Source: Membranipora membranacea (taxonomy: Eukaryota; Bryozoa; Gymnolaemata; Cheilostomatida; Membraniporidae). From it: 64,000 nt of DNA. Shown here piece by piece: positions 1-10,628 of this stretch; position 1 is the first letter of the stretch; the number at the start of each line of letters is the position of its first letter. A program made the translations under genes and the position numbers. Under the pieces are notes generated by a model. It did not search any database, was not told where the DNA came from, and saw nothing but the letters and a program-made list of their open reading frames with translations. The stretch spans positions 28,579,387-28,643,386 of the forward strand of contig OU612069.1 of assembly GCA_914767715.1 (NCBI GenBank), given 5' to 3'.

Positions 1-963
1 TGCATGAGTGGCAGCAGTAGTTTAATGTCTTTGATAAATATTGACTGTAAAATGGTATTATTGACGGGAAATTCTATCTTGTCAGGATAGCCAGCATGGC
101 CCTGGCCTATTTATTCTCGATCTCCAATTTGTTCTGATGAACGCGTAAGGCTTAACGGCAACCTGCCAGTCGAAAACTGTTATTTAAAACAAGGCTACCA
201 GCCAGGCATAAAATGGTATTTGATTAACTATGATATGATTTTATTTTGCACTGACTTACTATCTAAATACAACAGAAAAAACTGCATATAATTTGATAAA
301 CACGGTGAAGATAATTGTACACGTTTGGTTAAGTCTGCAAGCAAACATGAAGTGTCAAGTTGTAAGGGGAAGGGTGTAAGATAGCTAAAATTAGTTACAG
401 TCATAGCATTTATAAAGGATTATTAACAGACAAAACATACTGAGGGAATTTATCAAATTTATCATAGCACAAAGTTTTAAAAATACATTTAAAAAAAAAA
501 TTAGAATTGCTTATAATAATTACAATTGTTTTAGTTTATAAGTCCCGTCATAAATCATTTAAGATATCTGAGCTAATCCAATCAACTATAGCCTCCCCTA
601 ACCTTACACTAAGGGCGATGAGTAGATGAAGCTCAGAATACGTCATAGAGCTTATCATTATTATGGAAGGTGCAGCTGACAGACTATATATATATAATTA
701 TAAAAATATATATAATGCATATTTTCTAAGTAATGAAGTCTAAGTACACAAAGGATTTTGAACCTGGAAAGCTCAAGTTTACGAGGAATAATAGATCTAC
801 ACAATGGTTTAAGGAGGTTCAGAGAAACTAGCCGCAATAACATATGCTAAGCGAGCTTTGCAACTTATGACACACATAAAGTGTGACCTCTTTTCGACCA
901 TCCTTGGTTTGAGGTGATGGCAATTGAAAATAATAGCACTTGAAATGGTGATTGGTCACTGTC
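1..963. other. gene-free flank downstream of the PARP gene
   Basis: No convincing exon was seen. The stretch is AT-rich with simple TA runs near 686-715. It lies 3' of the minus-strand PARP stop codon and may include its 3' UTR, but no clear polyadenylation signal on the minus strand was found close to the stop. Confidence 0.5.
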
Positions 964-3900
964 TTACAGTTCAACTGTATACTTGATGACTGCTATCGTT
1001 AATATGCGATCTTGGATGAAAATGACCATATAAGAGCCATCATGGTTTCTAGCACCATCGTGACCATTCCATGGTTGACTCAGATGTGCAGCTCCGAGAT
1101 GGTTTCTCCCAGTGATAAGCTTACACAACAGCATAGTGTACTCTCTACCTCCAGTAGCGTTTACCGCATATGGATGGGATTCATCTGCAGTGGCGGCAAA
1201 GTATGCGCCTTTCCCATACACATGAGCTGCAACGAGTAAAAAGATTTGTCGAAGCCAGCAAATATATCAGATATGAGTTGGATTATAGCTTTCTATCCTA
1301 CATGCAAGCAAAGAAAAATTGTCGAATAACTCAAGATGGCTGGCTGAGCATAGCATACAACTCAGGCTTCAAATATCAGTCAAATACTAATTCAAAACAG
1401 AAAAATCATGGTCTCAAAGACCCTTTGAAGAGGAATAACTCAGGGAATGACTTTACTTTTGATTTTACTCAAATCAAATCCCTTCTTTGCTATCTTCTTA
1501 GCATAATCTTGTCGGGTTCCATGCCAGCCATAGGTTTCAACTGATCGCATTCCTCTTCTAAGTGATTTGACATGCTCTAATTCTCTCATATATCTAGAGT
1601 AACTTTCTCCCTTTCCTATCGGTAATTCCTGAAAATAAGCAAGATATATCAAGCCCTGGAACTGGTATATGTTTTTGTGTCAGCACATAGTATCCCATTC
1701 CTTTGATACATTATGACATAACTTTTTGCCCAAAACGATGCAATGCAACTTCAAGAGAGTCAGCATTGACCACACAGTAAGTAAGTTTCTGTTCGGTATG
1801 AAGTAATGGAACACCAACAAAAACTGCTTGGGTATTGTGTGTGATATATTATGATATTTTCAAAAGGATGAATGTATGACTGGAAGAATGTAGTGATTTT
1901 AAAATGTCACTATTGATGCTGCCATTCTGTTTATTCAAAAAGATTCTCATATGAATCAAACTTCACACAATCATACCTCTACAGTTTTTATCTTGATGCT
2001 TCTGTCTCGCCCCATAGATTGTCTAAATGCTTTTGCAGGATCTGAGTAATCTGAGGCAGGATTGATGATCTCATTATAACCGTAGGTCTGAACATACTGA
2101 GTTCAGTCAAACAGTCCCTCTCAATAATCTAATACAATAAAATATATGAGAATGATTTATAATGTATGGTTTGGATAGTTTGGATTGAAAATGTTTTGAT
2201 TGAAAAAGCAATATCATAAGGTTTTGAGTACAACTGCAAACCTGTTGGTTTTTATGGTCATCCTTCCACACAACTATGACAATCTTCTTCAGTGGACTGA
2301 CTTTCTGCCGGAAAAGAGAACAGGCATCGAGAATTGCTTTGATGACCTCTGTAGCTGGATAGTTATTGATTCCAGCGCCGATCAGTGGAAAAGCTATTGA
2401 CGAGAGACCCATATCGTGTGTGATGGCAAGTGATCTCTCGAGAAGTGACATGATTCTCTAAAACAATTGTAAGTATTAGACTTTTCAATACATTCCCCTC
2501 GACACTATGCAAAATAAGTGTTTGATTATAATGAGATCATTTTGTTTAGTTTTTTTACCTGCTTGAGAATCTATATATAATATTATTATTCATCAATCAG
2601 GCATGATAATTAATGTGATTGATTTAAAATACAAGCATGTCCTGGATCAATTACCGGGATTGTCTTCCCATATATGATCATAACGGCTCAATCCTATTAG
2701 TATACTTACAAGATATGTTCCATCTCCATCATAACTCGTTGGGACACAGAAATGGACAATCTTCTTGGGTGATCCTTCTCCCTTATACAACTCATGAGAG
2801 TCTGTAAATCTCAATTCTCCCCATGACCATGTTCCATGTTTTGCGTCAGCTAGATCGTCTACCAAAGCTTGCCCTCCACGTTTGCCAAACTGAGAAGCTA
2901 TGACACCTCCATTTAGCACATTTTCTGTGTCATACTCTTTTTCTCCTACTGAATTACCGACAACATCGCACTGCAAGAAGAAAACTTGTTCAGATATTTA
3001 CAAATACCAAAGTGTTTTTGGCAAGAAATAAGAAGGAAAGTTTGTTTGACATTTGCTTTGTAGCTGGCCAATCTAAGCTTGCAGTAGATTGCAGCAATAT
3101 AACACTTCATTATCTTACCTGGTAATCTAAGATGTCTGACTGTGTCACAATGTAGAGATAACCGTCTGAGTGAAATTTTGTTTTGAATCTAACTGAAAAT
3201 AAGACAAGCCTAGTTAACTTATCTTCTATATAAATGAATGCAATTGTTCGGCACTATTTTTAACGTTTGTCTTATCAATGCTGTTTGTCAGAACATGCTT
3301 ACGTCTATGCAACAAAGTTTCCAAAGATAATGTTCTCTGGGCCTGTTATCTGCCAATAATCTTATCACATTATAACTAGTCAAGGCCATTTAATAAGCCT
3401 ATATTAAACAGCTTTTACAAACATGTGTAGAGACTCAATTATTAAGGTCTAAGAGCGTGATGTGTCGCACATCTTATCAACAACTATTTTCGGGCTCGAC
3501 CTCAGAGATGATTTGTAAAAGTACACAAAGTATTCAGAGCCGAAGATGTGGTTGAAAGCAGTAAGGTTCTAGTACAGAAAATATCTGATAACCCATTACT
3601 TGGAAGTTTCCAGTGTGCAGTTTCAGTTTTCTATTCAGGCTCAGGTCATATTATCTATGTCAAAACTTATGTTCATTATTGTGAATAGTGAATATGCCTT
3701 TGACCGAAAGGCGTGATATTCTATCATAGCTACAGGATGTAACGTACAACAGCAAATATGTTAAGAATAAGAAAGGAAAGCGTTGCAGCATACATATTAG
3801 TTTTGTCATATCGCAACATCCATGACAAGATAGACTTGCATGCATAACAGTTAGGTCTGATTTATTGGGAAGCCAGATGTTGTTTAGCTAACTGGTTATC

Positions 3901-4473
3901 TACTGCAGATAATCGGTGCTGCAAAAGAGATTGGTTGGAGTACTTACTACTAACAAGCAGTTTTGATGAGGAGATTGCTAGCTCCAAGCAATTTTGGGCA
4001 CATCTATTCATCATGAAACAACAAGTGAAGCCATCGATGGTAACCTTTAATGTTCAAAATTTCACCCTTCATTGCTATAGCTTTTTGAATACAAGGGTGT
4101 TTGCATGTAATGATCTTTAACAATCAAATCGGTTTTTAAAAGGCTACTTGGGTAATATTGAACTATGTATTGAAGTGTGTTCAAGTTACCAGAACATGAC
4201 ATGTTGAGTAGAGACCTCTCCTAAGCAACTGGGATATAAATATAGCACTAGCTATAAGTAGGCCCTTAGTAAGCAAAGATACAGTAATAGTATATATCAC
4301 TGCTGTATATTATACTCACTCTCTCCTTGTATATCAGAGTCCGAGATTGCATCTGTCGGTAACGATTGAACTATAAGACCCTTACGCCGTGGTACCTTTG
4401 GAGATAGAGGTCTCTGTCGCCTTGTTTCAAATACCTTGTCAGCCTCAGATGGGCTGCTGAACAGATTTCCCAT
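964..4473 (-). CDS. macrodomain-PARP (PARP14/15-like ADP-ribosyltransferase)
   Basis: Seven exons in matching phase, read on the minus strand: 4473-4320, 3192-3119, 2970-2710, 2457-2242, 2096-1977, 1628-1457, 1226-964. The total is 1260 nt, giving 419 aa and a TAA stop. The start MGNLFSS fits the N-myristoylation pattern (Gly2, Ser6), so membrane attachment is inferred. Residues about 55-235 form a macrodomain (CDVVGNSVG, the NGGVIASQFGKRGG loop, FPLIGAGINNYP), which in this family binds ADP-ribose. Residues about 280-419 are a PARP catalytic domain with the His motif YGWHGT and the Tyr motif VYGKGAYFA. The position of the third catalytic residue lies near AVIKYTVEL and shows no clear Glu, so mono-ADP-ribosylation or inactivity is more likely than polymer synthesis. 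The PARP domain looks slightly short; an extra exon near 1734-1850 is possible but does not fit the phase. The domain calls are firm, the exact exon chain moderately so. Confidence 0.8.
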
Positions 4474-6776
4474 TGTGGATAGTGATAGTTTGTACGATAC
4501 GCCCTATCCTACCACCTCGATAATTATCCAACTTCATTCATTGGATTGTAAAACTGCTTTACTCTTGTCACTGTTTGCTGGTGATAACCATTCTTTAATC
4601 GTGGGAAACTTGATTTCCCACCTTTTTGTGAGTTATGATTTAAAGTTTCATAATAGACTGATAAACTGCGGGCTTTTGGGCAACAGGGATTTCCAAAATA
4701 AAAGGAATCCCTATGATCAAGCTTACAATGTACTTTTCTTGCTTGTCATTGAGTAAACAGTTTGAATTTGCTGATAAGACTGTATGTCTTATCATTGTAG
4801 ATAAAGTCCTATAAATATTTGTTTTGATGCACACTGAGGCCTAGTTCACATTGTCCCAGACAGTTAACACAGAGAGTCATCCGAGACAATGTGATCAGAA
4901 ATACAACACAATCAAAAAATGAGTTTGACTCTTACAAACATTCCTTTTACTGGCCAAGACTCATTTTACATCCGGGTTCTATGTGAGTACAACATTGGGA
5001 TGATCTGCGACAATCATAGACAATGTGAATACATATCGTAATGATCCCAGTACTATCCCAGACAAAAACCTAATTGGTTTTCTTTGATCAGTTTTGCAAT
5101 GTGAGAAGGAGAAATACTCTTTCTGGGATTATTTTAGATCGGCATCCCAGATGCCATCCCATCGTTACCTGGGACAACATTTATCTATAGCCAAAAGGTC
5201 AGTATGCAATGATAAGTGAACATGTAAAATTTAATGTAACCCATAGACTTAAAGTGCCTCGACCGGTATATAAGGGCCAGTCAATGTAAAGCGATCACCC
5301 AGCCATATCAAATTCAAATGGGGTGAGCAGCATTCAAATTCCTCCTGCTTTTTTGGAATTAAGAGAAGCAGTGAATTATTTTTAATGGGAATCAGACAAG
5401 CTGATGCGGAATTGTGTGATACACATGCCCAATAAATTTTCATTCCAATAATGGCATTGGAAAGTGGTGAAAATATGACTGATGTCATACGAAATTGCCC
5501 AGTTCCGATGTTTTCAAATCATCCGCTTCAAAATATACGAGCTCTTATTGGTCAATTTTGACGTTATGATTTATGGTTTTAGAGGTTGCCTAGATACCGT
5601 TGTCAAGATTGAAATTGACCGTTGTAATTAAACCCTATAATCCCAAGTGTGATGAGCCAACACAACAATAGCTATATCATAGCTTCTATTCAACTTTATT
5701 TATGGGTGTCTGTGAATCACAATTTCTTATATAACACACTTGACCACTTGAGAATGCAACGTGGACTGGCTGTTAGAGGCGGAGACCAAGGCCATTCTCC
5801 GCCTCTAATTACATTGATCAGCCAATGGTCTTGCCTGTCACTTCACATGATTAATCACCGTGCACCCCCTTCGATTCCTACCTCTTTAATAATAAACCTA
5901 GACAGGACACTGTATGGAGCATTAGCATTGAGGCAGTGAGGCACTTAATTATGGTGATGCGACGTCACTGGAGGGTGAAGAAACAGTGATTTTCACTCAT
6001 AGCTATCATTGATTTACCGGTCCGTGCCCTGGTTAAATGTTGATAACTCAACTGGCTTCAACCGGAATTTAAGTTAGAAAATTTCAATAAATTCAGCAGC
6101 TTCTGGCGATCATTTTGATAGTCTATTTAGCTTCGCAGCTCAAATATTATCAAAAAAGCAAGCTATTAAAAACGGTACATAGACTAAAAGCTATAACTTT
6201 TTTTACAATTTCAACCCTGATTTGAAGTTTACTTCCTAATCAATTTCGATGGGATTCCAATTTTGGAAATTGCAATAGATTGAGCAGCTTGTGGGGTTCA
6301 TTTTGAAAGTCTGTTCAGCTTTGTAGCTCAAGTATAACCAGGGAGTTAAGGACTTTCCGCCTTGGTATAACCGAAAAAGCAAGCAATTGAAAACAGCTGT
6401 ACTACTAAATAATGACACAATTATTAGCTGACTAGAAAGGGGTACTTTCATTTTATTTCAGATACTCCTGCTTTATTTTTATTAATATACAGGGCAGATA
6501 TAGCAAATGAGTTCAACAGATGTATAATTTTTGAAATCAAACATATCATTCCACAACTACTGATGCTTGAAGATCACAAGGCGGTTTAGTTTTGATCGTA
6601 CATTGTCGTTCTTCAGGGTAGCACTTTTCTCTGTTTCATAGTGAATGCGGATCAGTAAATATCTGTGCACAATAAGTTTTATCAGAGCAGTACTATGAAT
6701 GATGCATGACACAGATCTATGCATATTTTCGAAGTAAACATGGATAAGAACTTTACTGCGGCACACCCTGACAATA
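4474..6776. other. intergenic with MITE-like and dispersed repeats
   Basis: No gene was recognised. Around 4840-5230 the ends resemble an inverted pair (gttcacattgtccc near the left, gggacaacattt near the right), which suggests a decayed MITE. At 5773-5784 and 5797-5808 a perfect 12-bp hairpin has arms ttagaggcggag. The stretches 6078-6180 and 6262-6400 are two diverged copies of one repeat; part of it recurs inverted at 10398-10480. Confidence 0.4.
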
Positions 6777-6814
6777 TTGGAATCAACACCATGGATTTCA
6801 ATGTGGTTTCTTAG

Positions 6815-7083
6815 AATTTGTTCCGTCGCTACAATAGCTTCTTTACAAATCTTGAGCCGGTTGTTAGACCCCCTAGATCTTTGGATGATACGAGTGTTAC
6901 GTCATCTATTGAGGTTTCACCTGTGGACTCATCAGGGCTGGCGAGAAGTGACTCACAGCAGTCAGAACACTGTAGTTTTAGAGATCTGATGACATACCCA
7001 CCTGAAAATAAAATTAATATTCCAGAAAGTTACAGCTCATTACTGGTCTCCTGTTGTTTTATTAAAAAAGGGCATAATCCGTA
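6815..7083 (+). CDS. orphan open exon, Ser/Pro-rich, unknown
   Basis: An open frame follows a good acceptor (gtggtttcttag) and runs to a stop at about 7083. The residues read as a normal soluble protein rich in Ser, Pro and Asp (for example VVRPPRSLDDTSVTSS). A donor-like GT follows SYSSLL. No family was recognised and no partner exon could be joined. It could be an exon of an unseen gene, the 5' part of a neighbouring gene, or chance. Confidence 0.3.
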
Positions 7084-7228
7084 GACTTAATAATATTGTT
7101 ATGTCCATGTAGTAAAAATAGTTTCTGCGTCTGGATGTTTTGTAGGGGAGATGGTGATGTGGGTATAACCTAAGAAATGATTTTTGAGAATCCAGTTAAT
7201 GCGGAATTTACGTTTGATAAAGGAGTAG

Positions 7229-7504
7229 GAGGGGGCTCAGTTGGTTAGAACGCCGGACTAATACACGCAAGTGTTGAAGGTCGTGGGTTCGAATCCCACT
7301 GCAGTCCATCTTCTACTGGGGATTGGTTGGTCCCCCAGGTGTGCTCCGACCTGCCTGCAAACATAGAGCAAATTGGAGCAGATATTGCGGCCTCGCCAAT
7401 AAGGCAGTAATATTTCGCCGAGTGAGGCGAGCGATAAGACATCGGATTTTAATCAACTTTTTTTAATCAACCTTTTAATCAACCTAATATTTTTTAATAA
7501 TCAA
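7229..7504 (+). mobile_element. tRNA-derived SINE
   Basis: The head resembles a tRNA: a box A-like stretch (ggctcagttggttagaacgc) and a perfect box B (gggttcgaatccc) followed by the acceptor-stem-like ctgcagtcc. A non-tRNA body runs to about 7440, followed by a tail of imperfect ttttaatcaacc repeats (7445-7504). The 5' stem does not pair with the 3' stem, so this is a retroposon and not a working tRNA gene. It lies directly at the 3' end of the P-element transposase and may have interrupted it. Confidence 0.75.
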
Positions 7505-9930
7505 CAAACTTACCAATGTAATCTGATATGTCTACTATCGGCTTTGAGATGGTGATCTCTAGTTGTGTATCAGGCTCATCATCAAGAAAGTCATCCCCCC
7601 ACTCATCATCTCCATTAGAATCGCTTTTCCTTTTCTTCTCAGACATGAATAACAGCGAGCCGAGAGTGCCTTCTCTCTGAGTTGAATCTAATTCTATATA
7701 GATTGCAGAGCAGCTTGGAGTTATGTCACTTTTGACAAGCAGAGATCTTAGTGCATACTTGAAAGCAGAAACATCAGGGTTATTGTTAAACCCTGCCTTG
7801 GAACGGATCTTCGAAAACAATGTCTCAATATGGTCCTGTCCTAGTTGATACCCACGAGTATACTTTGGATCAGGATAGGTCTCAAATATAAACTTAGAGA
7901 GGGAAATAAATGATGTAGCAGCTGTACCAATCCCTAAAATAAATGTCTTGCGTGCACTCTCTGCTATTGGTTTGCCAGTTAGAAGCTTCAGAGTTTGGAG
8001 ATAGTCAAGAATTTTCGTTATTGACTGTTCCGTGTACTTAATATTGGCTCGTCTGAGATTGCTTTTAAATCCTCCTCCAAATGGGCTACTGCTATTTAGC
8101 ATATCAAACAGCCTGTCCATCTGAAATAAATTATAAAAAACAACATTGAATTTAAAATAAGTATTGTAACATAATATTACCAATTTGTGGTTGTGTATAA
8201 ACATCATTATATTCCATATAACAATGGCAAGAGATTTAAAAATCTGCTGCTCTATTAACTCGAGCAAAATGCAATAAACCTACAGCTTTCATACGGTCAA
8301 AAATTTGATTAAATTTTGATGGCCAGCACTAGCGTATTATTGAATGTCAATATTATCATGAAATAATAGTGAATTTCTTACATTACGGATATATGTGATA
8401 GTCGGACCAGCATCTTTGAAATTGGCATCAGTTTTGAACAAGTATTCCAATGCATCTGCGACTGATGAGGAGAGCAGCTGTGCTGCCAGTCGCACCTTCA
8501 TTTTCATTATTTGCCATTTCATATGAATTCATAGAGAGTTTATTGGCTAGCCTTACTCCCATCGACTCCTGAAGTTTGTCGAGACTTTCCACATATCCGA
8601 AATCTACTTCGCCATCTTCAGATTTGAATCTCTTTATCGTACCAAATGCATTACGAGCAAGCTTGAGCATATGAGCGGCATCAAGTGCGGTATAGACCTC
8701 ATGGTTCATTGTCGGATGCTTGAAATATGGCTTTGAGGGGATTTTAGCTCCAAGTTTTTCCAGTGGAAGCACATTGGAACGAGCTCCGTCGTATGTGATG
8801 TTCATGACTTTCATTCCGTTCTCAGCAGTCAGTGTCAGGCATTGAGTGATAAGCTGCTTCTGTACAGTGCTGTCTATCTTATCAACTAAGAAGTAGCCAA
8901 TAGGATGCCTCGGGCCTCCTAACAATGGGACAAGGAAAAACACAAGAGACTCACTAGCCATTTTCTGCATATCCTGACCAATGGTAACATAGCCTTCTAC
9001 CTTCTGCGTGTGTTTATTCATTATCAGTCTTTTCCGAATGAACATGCTGTCTAGTACCAAACTATATGGTTTATTATCTTGACTAATACTTTTGATGACA
9101 TCCACAAAGAATCCAGGCTCTCAATTTACTGTCTCAAACCATCGCCTTAAAGTCCTTGTTGATGGTAGGCTGAAATTCTTACATAAATACTTATATGCCT
9201 TGGGTGAGTAATAATGTATTGTTATGGCGAATCTTTTGATGTCATCGCTGAAGGAGCGAAAATTTTTCTTTCCCTTATTACACACCTCCTTTTCCACAAG
9301 CTGTCCAATCACTCCATCTATGACATCGAGCTTTGCACAATGAAGTTGATTGTCTTTTTTTAGTATACCGAGTAAGTTACGCTGGACTCTGGCCTTCTTT
9401 TCCAGTCGACTTGTGCGCTGCTTTACAGTTTTTATTCGTCTTAGAAGCTTAGGAATTCTTACATGTGGGCTGATCTTGGGCCGACCTGGTTTTGGAGTTG
9501 GTTTTTCAGGTGAATCTTCAATTGATGTATCCGCTTCTGGCTCCTCTCTAATCATGTCTCTTCTTTTTTTTGGTTCAGATGATTGCAAATGCAATGGATG
9601 CTCTGAGAATATTCTTGGCATAGCGTCTGGTCTTAGCAAAGTCCTTTTTCCAGGTGTATTTGGAAGAACTCTGTACGCGCTGACCTCAAAATGTTCACTA
9701 CATAGCCTCGTTGCTTTTGAGGGAGTCCAATCTTTACGCTTTACAGCTTTTATCCATAATCTTCGATGCTCAGGCTGTTTTTCTGAGGGGAACGGGTGAA
9801 AACTGAGCGAAGGATTGTAAGCTGGCGCATTGCTGCATCCAAAGAAACAACAGCATTTTCTGCTAAGCTTCGGGGTTTGAAAGATTAAAATGCTGGGTTG
9901 TGAATTGCAGTGAATAATTGATAAATTCAC
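7494..9930 (-). mobile_element. decayed P-element transposase with THAP domain (THAP9-like)
   Basis: The N-terminal frame 9930-9121 carries a THAP zinc-binding domain (CCFFGC, then a Trp, then CSEHF, then LRPDAMPRIF), a basic region and a coiled-coil-like stretch. After an in-frame TGA (9121-9123) the same frame continues with the P-element RNase H-like domain: Asp in LVLDSMFIRKRL, Asp in TYDGARSN, then LDAAHMLKLARNA. Near 8520 a one-base frameshift moves into the frame holding KVRLAAQLLSSSVADALEYL. An intron follows: donor after TYIRN at about 8378, acceptor before MDRLFDMLNS at about 8120. The C-terminal region ends in an acidic tail (DDEPD) and then a donor-like site at about 7510. One nonsense codon and one frameshift make it inactive. 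Terminal inverted repeats were not identified. Confidence 0.85.
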
Positions 9931-10157
9931 ATGGATGAGATAAACGGTTTGAAGAAAAGATCAAATATCAAAGATCAAATAAGGACAATACCTGGCAGCA
10001 AAGGAAGGTATAGTCATTGTATCACAGTTACATACCGGTTCGGAAGATCCGCTCTGGCCTGGCTTATCCATTGTGATCAAATAGTGCTTAGCTTGATGAG
10101 TGTTACATCTGCTGTGTACTCAGAATCTAGAAAACTGTTGCTATATTGATGACTCCA

Positions 10158-10240
10158 GCAGAGCACAATAAACCTATGTGTTTCATAAGGTCAAAAGTTC
10201 GAAAGATTGTGTTTCGTGGTCAGCATTGATGTATTATGAT
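10158..10240 (+). repeat. dispersed repeat shared with the P-element intron
   Basis: This stretch is similar to 8263-8340 inside the transposase intron; both contain caataaacct followed by ataaggtcaaa or atacggtcaaa and end near a similar gtattat sequence. It is probably a fragment of a short interspersed element. Family unknown. Confidence 0.4.
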
Positions 10241-10628
10241 TTCCTAATTACCAGATTTAGCTGTTGCTTGTTTAATCAGGCTGCTAATATAAGGTAAGAA
10301 CTAGGATTATGCTGCCTGCTCAGGAGGTCTGCCTTTACTTTTGACCCAACAGAGTGACCATTAGATTACCTACACAGAATATTGTCTACTATGAATTTCA
10401 ATTTTATTTGAAGCTTTGTGAGTTATTCCAAGGAAGAAAGTGCTGAACTCCCTGGTTATACTTGGAGCTACAAGGCAGAGCACTTGACATACAAAATTAA
10501 CGTCTGTTAGTTTGGCTAGAATGCCATCGGTAAAGGGCATCAAGCAAATTATGTTACAATTTTTTAAAAGGTTAAACCAATATTAAAATTTATCCTACAG
10601 GTAACCTGATCAGAGAACTCATATACAG

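Noticed and set aside
1734-1850. an additional PARP exon
   Set aside because: The frame reads protein-like (VVNADSLEVALHRFGQK) and ends at a possible donor, but no acceptor gives a phase that fits exon 2096-1977. The remaining exons join without it.
7231-7310. functional tRNA gene
   Set aside because: Box A and B are good but the 5' and 3' acceptor stems do not pair, and a SINE body and tail follow.
9121-9123. selenocysteine codon in the P-element transposase
   Set aside because: There is no reason to expect a selenoprotein here, and a frameshift downstream shows ordinary decay.
9350-9799. plus-strand 149-aa protein
   Set aside because: It is antisense to the THAP domain, and the minus strand has the clear motifs.
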